Assembly (NCBI GenBank): GCA_015661035.1
Contig: JACVJA010000054.1
Span: forward strand, 1-8,063
Length of the DNA stretch: 8,063 nucleotides
DNA from: Candidatus Calidifonticultor daggyaiensis
GTDB lineage: Bacteria > Actinomycetota > Humimicrobiia > Humimicrobiales > Humimicrobiaceae
Reading direction: 5' to 3'
Shown: one piece after another, positions 1 through 6,060 of the stretch
Layout of the letters: each line of letters opens with the position of its first letter
Numbering within the stretch: the stretch's first letter is position 1
Program-made: the position numbers and the translations under genes
Notes under the pieces: generated by a model
What the model was told of the DNA's origin: nothing
Database searches by the model: none
Seen by the model: the letters and a program-made list of their open reading frames with translations, nothing else

Positions 1-1
1 T

Positions 2-1048
2 ATTACTAATCCTTTACCGCAAAATGCTATAAAAGATTTTACAAAAGATAAAAAAATTTTAATTATCATTGAAGAGCTTGAGCCATTTTTAGAAGAACAA
101 ATTAAGATGCTGGGTCTTTCATTAGACATTTGGGGGAAAAAATATGTACCACAAGTAGGAGAACTTAATTTATTAGCATTGGAAGAAATAAAACAAAAAA
201 TATTAAAAGATTTAATTGGTGTTAAAGATAAAATTTATAATAAGACTTTTAATAAATCTTTGAGCTTAAGCCAAAACCAAAAAAAGGAGCAAGAATTAAA
301 TGATAAATTAATACCTCGTCCACCAGTGCTTTGTGCAGGCTGTCCACACAGAGCTGTATTTTTTGTGCTTAAGAAATTAAAAACTATAGTAATGGGAGAT
401 ATTGGTTGTTATACATTATCAGTTTTACCTCCACTAAATTCTTTAGACAGTTGCCTTTGTATGGGAGCAGGAGTAGGACAAGCCTTAGGCATGGAAAAAG
501 CAAATCCTTCCCTAAAAGGCAAAATTGTTTCAGTAATTGGGGATTCAACATTTTTTCATTCTGGTATTACTCCACTTATTGATAATGCATATAATCAGGG
601 AACTGGGGTCATTATCATACTTGATAATCAAACTACTGCTATGACAGGTCATCAGGTTCACCCTGGAACAGGCAAAACATTAAGGGGCTTAAAAACAGTG
701 GATTTAAAGCCGGAAGATTTTGCAAAAGCCGCTAAAATTAAAAATGTATTTGTAATAGATCCTTATAAAATTAAAGATTTAGAAAAATTAATAAAGGAAG
801 AATTAAATAAACCTGAACTTTCTGTAATTGTCTGCAGGAGAGCTTGTGTATTAATTGAAAAAGACAGGATATTAAAAAATGTTGTAATTGATCAACATGA
901 ATGCAAAAAATGTGGTTTATGTTTGCAGTTTGGCTGCCCAGCAATAGAGTTTAGGAATGAAAGCTATAAGATAAATAGTATTTTATGCAACAGCTGCGGT
1001 GTTTGCATTCATATATGCAAATGGAAAGCAATAAAAATTGTCGAATAA
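2..1048 (+). CDS. iorA: Indolepyruvate:ferredoxin oxidoreductase, alpha subunit (5' end outside window)
   Basis: Oxygen-sensitive cytoplasmic enzyme that oxidatively decarboxylates arylpyruvates to arylacetyl-CoA, CO2 and reduced ferredoxin, with thiamine diphosphate and iron-sulfur clusters. The frame is open from base 2; the ATG at 107 is internal, because the 35 codons before it read as IorA (NPLPQNAI, EELEPFLEEQ). The visible 348 residues are the C-terminal part of a protein usually near 600. Fragment residues 111-117 are CAGCPHR. The ThDP-binding domain follows, with GDIGCYTL at 132, GDSTFFHSG at 180 and NQTTAMTGHQ at 209. The C-terminal ferredoxin-like domain has Cys 301, 304, 307, 312 and Cys 329, 332, 335, 339. 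The second cluster motif ends in CK rather than the usual CP. The beta subunit lies downstream, but beyond an unusually long gap. Family assignment is very secure; the preferred arylpyruvate is not shown by the sequence. Confidence 0.96.
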   Translation: MTNPLPQNAIKDFTKDKKILIIIEELEPFLEEQIKMLGLSLDIWGKKYVPQVGELNLLALEEIKQKILKDLIGVKDKIYNKTFNKSLSLSQNQKKEQELNDKLIPRPPVLCAGCPHRAVFFVLKKLKTIVMGDIGCYTLSVLPPLNSLDSCLCMGAGVGQALGMEKANPSLKGKIVSVIGDSTFFHSGITPLIDNAYNQGTGVIIILDNQTTAMTGHQVHPGTGKTLRGLKTVDLKPEDFAKAAKIKNVFVIDPYKIKDLEKLIKEELNKPELSVIVCRRACVLIEKDRILKNVVIDQHECKKCGLCLQFGCPAIEFRNESYKINSILCNSCGVCIHICKWKAIKIVE

Positions 1049-1050
1049 TA

Positions 1051-1074
1051 AGTTCTATAAATAGTTCTATAAAT
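1051..1074. repeat. 12-bp tandem direct repeat, two copies
   Basis: AGTTCTATAAAT occurs twice in tandem just after the iorA stop codon. The core TCTATAAATAG recurs at about 7444-7454 after the second paaK gene. Probably simple-sequence drift in A+T-rich DNA; no function is inferred. Confidence 0.6.
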
Positions 1075-1083
1075 AGCTCCTGT

Positions 1084-1107
1084 TGCTAATCTATTATTTA
1101 GCATTTT
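1084..1107 (+). terminator. Possible weak terminator after iorA
   Basis: TGCTAA (1084-1089) and TTAGCA (1098-1103) form a 6-bp stem with an 8-base loop, followed at once by TTTT. The stem is short and has only two G-C pairs, so this is a weak candidate. If real, it would at least partly uncouple iorA from iorB. Confidence 0.25.
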
Positions 1108-1185
1108 ACAGAAAGATTAACAATTAATGGATTTATTAAATTTAGTATATGCATGTATTACAATAATTTAATAAAAATATAATAA

Positions 1186-1210
1186 AATTTTAAAAAAAAC
1201 TTTTAAAATT
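1186..1210. repeat. All-A/T inverted repeat
   Basis: AATTTTAAAA (1186-1195) and TTTTAAAATT (1201-1210) are perfect reverse complements around a 5-base loop. No G-C pairs and no T-tract follow, so it is not a convincing terminator. Confidence 0.35.
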
Positions 1211-1290
1211 AAAACAATTTTATGGTAAAATTCGACAATAATAACAATAATTACAAACAATAAGACAGACTAAATATAAATTAAAATTCC

Positions 1291-1318
1291 AATATGTAAA
1301 ATACAAATATGTAAAATA
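1291..1318. repeat. Short direct repeat, 15-bp period
   Basis: AATATGTAAAATA occurs at 1291-1303 and again at 1306-1318. Its meaning is unknown; low-complexity intergenic DNA is the simplest explanation. Confidence 0.55.
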
Positions 1319-1400
1319 AATATAAATATATAAAAAGTTTTTAAAAAATTTAGGTAAATAAAATATTTAAGTTTAAAATTTAACAAAATATTGACTAGTA

Positions 1401-1407
1401 AAGGAAA
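1401..1407 (+). promoter_or_regulatory. Ribosome binding site deciding the iorB start
   Basis: AAGGAAA is followed by a 6-base spacer (TAAGTC) and then ATT at 1414, the second codon of the iorB frame after the in-frame TAA at 1408-1410. Spacing and sequence are right for a Shine-Dalgarno site. No ATG, GTG or TTG occurs in the iorB frame until 1531, which makes this site the main argument for ATT initiation. Confidence 0.5.
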
Positions 1408-1413
1408 TAAGTC

Positions 1414-2076
1414 ATTAAAGTCCTAGAAGATACAAAAGCCTTAAAAGATTTAAAAAACATTCAAGGCTTAAAAGAACAAATAAAGGATTTTTTATCAAAA
1501 GGTAATATATTATCTGTCTTATTTGTAGGAGTGGGGGGGCAAGGTATAATATTTTCTACTACAATTTTAGCATACTCTGCAATATACCAAGGTTATGATG
1601 TTAAAGTATCAGAAGTCCATGGTATGGCACAAAGAGGGGGTACTGTTGAGGGAAGTGTTAGAATTGCAAAAAAAGTATTTTCACCAACTATAGGAAAAGC
1701 GGATATTTTAGTTGCTTTAGAAAAGCTTGAAGCACTAAGGTATGTTTCAAGATTAAAAGAAAATGGCATTATAATAGTCAATAAGTATGAAATAATCCCT
1801 CTTACAGCAAACCTGGATAAAAATTTAAAATATCCAAGTGATATTGAAGAACGAATAATAAACTCCCTTGAGAATAGTTTTTTTATAGATGCTGTAAACA
1901 TTGCAAAAAAACACAACCAGATAAAACTATCAAACACTGTATTGCTAGGTTTTTTATCAAATTTTTTACCTTTTAATTTAAGCTGCTGGGAGTTTGCAAT
2001 TAAAAATTTTAGCCCAGCAAAGGTAGTGGATTTAAATTTAATAGCTTTTAATGCCGGCCGAAATTTAGCAGTTTAA
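1414..2076 (+). CDS. iorB: Indolepyruvate:ferredoxin oxidoreductase, beta subunit, with apparent non-canonical start
   Basis: Small subunit of the IorAB complex, of the pyruvate:ferredoxin oxidoreductase gamma-domain type. Typical motifs are VGVGGQG at residues 38-44 and SEVHGMAQRGG at 66-76, then GKADILVALEKLEALR. The first conventional start in this frame is GTG 1531, but starting there would cut off the hydrophobic first strand (LSVLFVGVG) that the family needs. The frame is open back to 1411, and ATT 1414 sits six bases after AAGGAAA. It would give 220 residues, about 30 longer than usual, with a Lys/Leu-rich helical leader. ATA 1507 would give a more ordinary 189 residues but has only a poor AAAGGT upstream. 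The gene identity is secure; the exact start is not. Confidence 0.92.
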   Translation: MKVLEDTKALKDLKNIQGLKEQIKDFLSKGNILSVLFVGVGGQGIIFSTTILAYSAIYQGYDVKVSEVHGMAQRGGTVEGSVRIAKKVFSPTIGKADILVALEKLEALRYVSRLKENGIIIVNKYEIIPLTANLDKNLKYPSDIEERIINSLENSFFIDAVNIAKKHNQIKLSNTVLLGFLSNFLPFNLSCWEFAIKNFSPAKVVDLNLIAFNAGRNLAV

Positions 2077-2234
2077 AAATATTAAAAAATTAAAAGAATT
2101 TAAAAGGCAAAAATATAAATTAAAAAAATAATATTAAATTAGAAATATTAAGAAAATTAATACTAAAATTTTTTAAACAGACATTATATAAAAAGAAAAT
2201 GTTAAAACATAAAAATAAATTATCTTATTATGCG

Positions 2235-2240
2235 AGGAGG
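2235..2240 (+). promoter_or_regulatory. Ribosome binding site deciding the ACT-protein start
   Basis: AGGAGG lies inside the longer reading frame that begins at ATG 2230 and is four bases before ATG 2245. It selects 2245 as the start and makes the five residues MRGGK of the longer frame untranslated leader. Confidence 0.75.
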
Positions 2241-2244
2241 TAAA

Positions 2245-2637
2245 ATGCCTGTAAAGCAGTTAACAGTTTTTTTAGAAAATAAAGCTGGCAGGCTTGCTGA
2301 GGTTGCAAAGATTTTAAAAGATAAAAATATAAATTTACAAGGGTTTTCAACAACAGAAGCAAGAGACTATGGGATTTTAAGATTAGTTGTTTCTGATACT
2401 GAGCTTGCTAGGCAAAGCTTAAAAGAAGCCGGCTTTACAACTCATATTGCTGATGCAATATGTGTTAAAGTTGAGGATAAGCCAGGAGAGTTGTTTAAGG
2501 TTTTAGATGTTCTAGCAAAAGAAGGCATTAATATTGATTATATTTATGTGATTGCAGGAACTAGACTTGTTTTAAGCGTACAAGATATACAAAAAGCAGA
2601 AGAAATTTTAAAGAAAAATAATGTCTTATTATGTTAG
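2245..2637 (+). CDS. Tandem ACT-domain amino-acid-binding protein
   Basis: A 130-residue soluble protein made of two ACT domains and nothing else. ACT1 is about residues 4-64 (start QLTVFLENKAGRLAEV) and ACT2 about 70-128 (start ICVKVEDKPGELFKVLDVL). Each has the beta-strand, Gly-turn and helix pattern in which ligands bind at domain interfaces. ACT domains usually bind amino acids and regulate a partner enzyme. Stand-alone double-ACT proteins are often found next to phenylacetate-CoA ligase and IOR genes. I infer that it senses an aromatic amino acid or aryl acid and modulates the ligases, IorAB or transport. No DNA-binding or catalytic domain is visible. The start is ATG 2245 because AGGAGG lies just before it. 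Confidence 0.88.
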   Translation: MPVKQLTVFLENKAGRLAEVAKILKDKNINLQGFSTTEARDYGILRLVVSDTELARQSLKEAGFTTHIADAICVKVEDKPGELFKVLDVLAKEGINIDYIYVIAGTRLVLSVQDIQKAEEILKKNNVLLC

Positions 2638-2710
2638 GTATTCTTTTTTATCAGTCATTTTTTCGCCCGTAATTGATGAAAATAAAATAAAAAATATTTA
2701 ATAAGAAAAA

Positions 2711-2717
2711 AAGGAGG
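2711..2717 (+). promoter_or_regulatory. Strong ribosome binding site of the 35-residue membrane protein
   Basis: AAGGAGG followed by a 6-base spacer and ATG 2724. It is the best Shine-Dalgarno match in the window, supporting real and efficient translation of the very small ORF downstream. Confidence 0.85.
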
Positions 2718-2723
2718 GATTGT

Positions 2724-2831
2724 ATGCTTGGTTTTGCAGGAGTTTCAGTTTTTTTAGCTTATATATTATGCATCCTTTCTACATTGTTTTGCATAATATA
2801 TGGAGCTATTATGTGGAACAAGGATAAATAA
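2724..2831 (+). CDS. Small one-helix membrane protein, probable symporter accessory subunit
   Basis: 35 residues: a short MLGFAGVS lead, one hydrophobic helix at about residues 8-30 (VFLAYILCILSTLFCIIYG), and a short charged tail WNKDK. It has a near-perfect Shine-Dalgarno site and ends 48 bases before the sodium:solute symporter. The pattern MLG, LAYxLCILS, YG, W-N and charged end matches what I recall of the family annotated as 'symporter small accessory protein', encoded directly upstream of SSS transporters. The likely role, by inference, is a transmembrane partner needed for assembly, stability or activity of the symporter. The charged tail suggests a cytoplasmic C-terminus. Two Cys lie in the helix (16 and 23). 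It is easily missed because of its length. That it is coding is well supported; its molecular function is an inference from context and family memory. Confidence 0.82.
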   Translation: MLGFAGVSVFLAYILCILSTLFCIIYGAIMWNKDK

Positions 2832-2879
2832 TAAAAATAATAAAAATATATTAAAGAAAAGATAAGGTAAGGGGGGTTT

Positions 2880-4502
2880 ATGAATCTTATCGTATTATCA
2901 ATTATAATTGTTGTGTATCTTTTAATAGTAGGATATTTAGGTTTTTTAGGCTATCGGGGGACAAAAACTGAAGGTGATTATATGGTTGCAGGAAGACAAA
3001 TTCACCCCTATGTTATGGCATTATCCTATGGAGCAACTTTTATTTCAACTTCTGCAATAGTTGGATTTGGTGGGGCAGCAGGAGTTTTTGGTTTAGGGTT
3101 ATTATGGCTTACCTTTTTAAATATTGCACTTGGAATTGCAGTAGCCTTTATACTTTTTGGAAAAAGAACAAGACGAATGGGCCATAATCTTGATGCACAT
3201 ACTTTTCCTGAACTTTTAGGTAAAAGATTTAACTCAAAATTTATTCAAATACTTGGCGGAATTGTAATTTTTGTTTTTATGCCGTTATATACTGGTGTAG
3301 TTTTAATTGGGGCTGCTAGATTTATTGAAAGCACTTTACAGGTTAATTTTGTATTGGCTTTAATGGTTTTTTCAATTATTATTGCAGCTTATGTTATTGC
3401 AGGTGGGCTAAAAGGTGTCATGTATACTGATGCCTTACAGGGCACAATTATGTTTATTGGTATGATTGCATTAATTGCATTAACCTATATAAAGACTCCT
3501 GGTGGTTTTATAGGTACACATGTTGAGCTTACAAGCCTAGCTTCTCAAGTTCCTGAAAATTTGGTAAAGGGGGGACATCAAGGCTGGACAACTATGCCAG
3601 TACTTGGTTCTCCATTATGGTGGTCGTTAGTGTCTACAATTATTTTAGGTGTGGGTATAGGAGTATTAGCACAGCCTCAGCTTGCTATAAGATTTATGAC
3701 TGTAAAAAGCAATAAAGAGCTAAATAGAGCAGTTTTAATTGGTGGAATTTTTATACTTGCAATGACTGGAGTAGCATTTGTAGTTGGTGCTATATCAAAT
3801 GTTTATTTCTGGGAAAAAATTGGAAAGATTGCTATAGCGGCAGCAGAAGGAAACACTGATTTAATTATTCCAACATATATAAATATGGCGATGCCAAAAT
3901 GGTTTGTATATATTTTTATGATAACACTTCTTGCAGCTGCAATGTCAACAATAAGTTCGCAATTTCATGTTATTGGGACATCATTTTCAAGAGATATGTT
4001 AAGGGTTGGTGTAAATGACTCTAGCGGAATTTTAAACTCTGATAATGGTAATTCAAAGAAAAGCGGTAAAGGTGTTGTTATTACTAAAATAGGTATTATT
4101 ATAGGAATTGTTATTAGCATAATTTTAGGTTATTATTTACCCCCTAGTATAATAGCAAGAGGAACAGCATTGTTTTTTGGCGTATGTGCTGCTACATTTT
4201 TACCTATGTTTGTTTGTGCATTATTCTGGAAAGGTTCTACAAAAGCTGGCGTAATTAGTGGTATGATTGTGGGTATAGTAACAAGTTTATTCTGGATGTT
4301 TTTTGTTCATAAAGCAAATGCAGAAATGTTAAAATTAGTTGTAGTTTTAACTGGCAAACCAAGTATATTTGGCTATCCTTGGAATGCTATGGACCCAATT
4401 ATAATTGCATTTCCATTAGCATTTTTAGTTACAATTTTTGTAAGCTTGGGAACAAAAAAACTGCCGCAGGATTTAATTGAAAAGAGCTTTAAAAATATTT
4501 AA
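2880..4502 (+). CDS. Sodium:solute symporter family (SSS) transporter
   Basis: A 540-residue polytopic membrane protein with the LeuT-fold of the SSS/SLC5 family and about 13 hydrophobic segments. Family marks are TEGDYMVAGRQ near 30-40, the first broken helix YGATFISTSAIVGFGG at 50-65, the signature GGLKGVMYTDALQG at 175-188, QPQLAIRFMT at 265-274, and AAAMSTISSQFHVIGTSFSRD at 352-372. S356 and T357 match the Ser-Thr pair of the Na+ (Na2) site in PutP. A Ser/Asn/Gly/Lys-rich hydrophilic loop is at about 378-398. Sodium-coupled uptake is expected. The substrate cannot be read from sequence; a monocarboxylate such as an arylacetate is suggested by the flanking IorAB and PaaK genes, and an amino acid is possible. 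The start at ATG 2880 follows a G-rich site (AAGGGGGG). The small membrane protein just upstream is its probable partner. Confidence 0.93.
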   Translation: MNLIVLSIIIVVYLLIVGYLGFLGYRGTKTEGDYMVAGRQIHPYVMALSYGATFISTSAIVGFGGAAGVFGLGLLWLTFLNIALGIAVAFILFGKRTRRMGHNLDAHTFPELLGKRFNSKFIQILGGIVIFVFMPLYTGVVLIGAARFIESTLQVNFVLALMVFSIIIAAYVIAGGLKGVMYTDALQGTIMFIGMIALIALTYIKTPGGFIGTHVELTSLASQVPENLVKGGHQGWTTMPVLGSPLWWSLVSTIILGVGIGVLAQPQLAIRFMTVKSNKELNRAVLIGGIFILAMTGVAFVVGAISNVYFWEKIGKIAIAAAEGNTDLIIPTYINMAMPKWFVYIFMITLLAAAMSTISSQFHVIGTSFSRDMLRVGVNDSSGILNSDNGNSKKSGKGVVITKIGIIIGIVISIILGYYLPPSIIARGTALFFGVCAATFLPMFVCALFWKGSTKAGVISGMIVGIVTSLFWMFFVHKANAEMLKLVVVLTGKPSIFGYPWNAMDPIIIAFPLAFLVTIFVSLGTKKLPQDLIEKSFKNI

Positions 4503-4635
4503 TAAATATTGGTTATTAAGATTATTAAAAAATATTTATAATAATACTGGAAATTATAAAAAATACTGGTCTTGCTAATTAAAAGTTTTATAAACATTAT
4601 AAAAACATCTATAAAATAAGTGCAGGTGTTTACTA

Positions 4636-5955
4636 ATGAATGGCGGGATTTATTGGGAACAAGAAGTAGAAACAATTAATAAAGATAAGCTTAGGCTTCT
4701 TCAACTTGAAAGATTAAAAAATACTTTAATTAATGTTTATGAAAATGTAGAGTTTTATAAGAAAAAATTTGATGAAGGCGGTATAAATCCTTATAAATTT
4801 AATAATATTGATGAAATACAAAAACTGCCGTTTACTACAAAAGAGGATTTAAGGGATAATTATCCTTTTGGTCTTTTTGCAAAGCCTTTAGACAGTATTG
4901 TTAGGATTCACTCATCCTCTGGTACTACCGGCAATCCTACAGTAGTAGGCTATACTCAAAAAGATATATCAATATGGGCAAATTTAATAGCAAGAGATTT
5001 ATATAGCGCGGGTGTTAGAAGCAATGATGTAATTCAAAATAGCTATGGGTATGGTCTTTTTACTGGTGGCCTAGGTATTCATTATGGAGCTGAAAAGCTT
5101 GGTGCAACTGTGATTCCTGTTTCTGGGGGAGTTACAGAAAGACAAATAAAAATAATGGTAGATTTTAAGTCTACTGTTTTATGCTGTACGCCTTCTTACG
5201 CATTATATATTGCAGAAGTTGGAAAGGATTTAAATGTAGATTTTGAAAAGCTTGCTTTAAGAGTTGGACTTTTTGGAGCTGAACCCTGGACTGAGGAAAT
5301 GAGAAGAGAAATTGAATCTAGGCTTTTTATTGATGCAATTGATATTTATGGCTTAAGTGAAATTATAGGTCCAGGAGTGTCTTGTGAATGTATTTATAAA
5401 AGTGGTCTTCATGTGGCTGAGGATCATTTTTATGTTGAAATAATAGATCCAATTACTAAAAAGCAGCTTCCAACTGGAAGCCAAGGGGAGCTTGTTTTTA
5501 CCTCACTTACAAAAGAAGCATTTCCTCTTATCCGTTATAGAACAAGAGATTTGTCTTCTTTAAATGCAGATGTATGTAAATGCGGCAGAACCCATGTGAG
5601 AATGAGAAAACCTATGGGTAGAACAGATGACATGTTAATAATTAGAGGTGTAAATGTATTTCCATCTCAAATTGAAGAAGTTTTAATGCAAGTAAAAGAA
5701 GTAGAACCGCATTACTTAATAGTAGTAGATAGAGTAAACTATCTTGATACAATTGAACTTTGGGTTGAAGTCTCAGAAGATGTTTTTGCTGAAAAAATTA
5801 ATGATCTTGAAATGTTTGAAAAAACGATAGAAAGTAAGCTTTATGCTGTTACTGGTATAAATATTGATGTTAAATTGAAAGAGCCAAAAACTATTAAAAG
5901 AAGTGAAGGGAAAGCAAAAAGAGTTGTAGATAAAAGAAAAGGCGAGACAATATAA
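4636..5955 (+). CDS. paaK: Phenylacetate-CoA ligase, first paralog (canonical pocket)
   Basis: A 439-residue AMP-forming acyl-CoA ligase, a usual length for PaaK. It activates phenylacetate or a related arylacetate with ATP and CoA to arylacetyl-CoA, AMP and PPi. Visible motifs are the ATP-binding loop SSSGTTGNP at 93-101, the pocket segment [11 protein letters not shown] at 137-147, GAEPWTE at 214-220, [10 protein letters not shown] at 238-247, the hinge-region block [11 protein letters not shown] at 328-338, and the C-terminal RSEGKAKR with K426 as likely adenylation lysine. Clustered Cys at 249 and 251 (SCEC) and 314 and 316 (CKCG) could form a metal site. The pocket segment agrees with well-studied phenylacetate ligases, so phenylacetate is the leading substrate. 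It is followed 105 bases later by a paralog with which it shares a 77-bp identical block. With IorAB it links free arylacetate to arylpyruvate. Confidence 0.92.
   Translation: MNGGIYWEQEVETINKDKLRLLQLERLKNTLINVYENVEFYKKKFDEGGINPYKFNNIDEIQKLPFTTKEDLRDNYPFGLFAKPLDSIVRIHSSSGTTGNPTVVGYTQKDISIWANLIARDLYSAGVRSNDVIQNSYGYGLFTGGLGIHYGAEKLGATVIPVSGGVTERQIKIMVDFKSTVLCCTPSYALYIAEVGKDLNVDFEKLALRVGLFGAEPWTEEMRREIESRLFIDAIDIYGLSEIIGPGVSCECIYKSGLHVAEDHFYVEIIDPITKKQLPTGSQGELVFTSLTKEAFPLIRYRTRDLSSLNADVCKCGRTHVRMRKPMGRTDDMLIIRGVNVFPSQIEEVLMQVKEVEPHYLIVVDRVNYLDTIELWVEVSEDVFAEKINDLEMFEKTIESKLYAVTGINIDVKLKEPKTIKRSEGKAKRVVDKRKGETI
5614..5690 (+). repeat. 77-bp block identical to 7051-7127
   Basis: Direct reading shows 77 consecutive identical bases between the two paaK paralogs, starting at the ATG of the MGRTDD motif and ending within the Gln codon after VLM. 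Mismatches flank it at both ends (CCT versus CCA before, A versus G after). Third-codon positions are identical throughout, unlike other conserved motifs of the two genes. This is consistent with recent gene conversion. Confidence 0.9.
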
Positions 5956-6049
5956 GACATATAAAAAAGATATAGAGATACATAGAATATAGTATATAAA
6001 AAATATAAAAAGCATATTAAAAAGAAAAAGTTAAAAACCAGTCATCTTT

Positions 6050-6054
6050 AGGAG
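6050..6054 (+). promoter_or_regulatory. Ribosome binding site of the second paaK
   Basis: AGGAG with a 6-base spacer before ATG 6061 confirms the start of the second ligase. Confidence 0.7.
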
Positions 6055-6060
6055 TAGCAA

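Larger units (their letters stand above)
1049..1413. other. Long A+T-rich intergenic region between iorA and iorB
   Basis: 365 bases with no supportable gene. It is mostly A and T, with A-runs on the + strand, and contains a weak hairpin at 1084-1107, an all-A/T inverted repeat at 1186-1210 and two short direct repeats. The only ATG mini-ORF I examined (1127-1171, 14 residues) has no ribosome binding site. iorA and iorB are normally adjacent or overlapping, so a gap of this size inside the pair is odd. It could hold a promoter for iorB (TATAAT occurs at 1178-1183, without a convincing -35) or be eroded sequence. Confidence 0.7.

Noticed and set aside
1127..1171. 14-residue hydrophobic mini-ORF in the iorA-iorB gap
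   Set aside because: No ribosome binding site, and such short ORFs are expected by chance.
1593..1937. Minus-strand 114-codon ORF
   Set aside because: Lies entirely within iorB on the opposite strand; the protein has no recognisable motif and is a codon shadow.
2230..2244. ATG 2230 as start of the ACT protein
   Set aside because: It would place the AGGAGG ribosome binding site inside the coding region; ATG 2245 follows that site and begins where the ACT domain begins.
2673..2702. TTGATG with TATTTA or TTTAAT downstream as a promoter for the small membrane protein and symporter
   Set aside because: The -10 candidates are poor and A+T-rich DNA gives many such matches; not strong enough to annotate.
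4502..4539. ATAAATATT / AATATTTAT inverted repeat after the symporter
   Set aside because: All-A/T 9-bp stem with a 20-base loop and no T-tract; expected by chance in this composition and not a credible terminator.
5773..6015. Minus-strand 80-codon ORF rich in Phe and Ile
   Set aside because: Antisense of the A-rich 3' end of the first paaK and its spacer; its composition simply mirrors A-runs, and the overlap with a secure gene argues against it.
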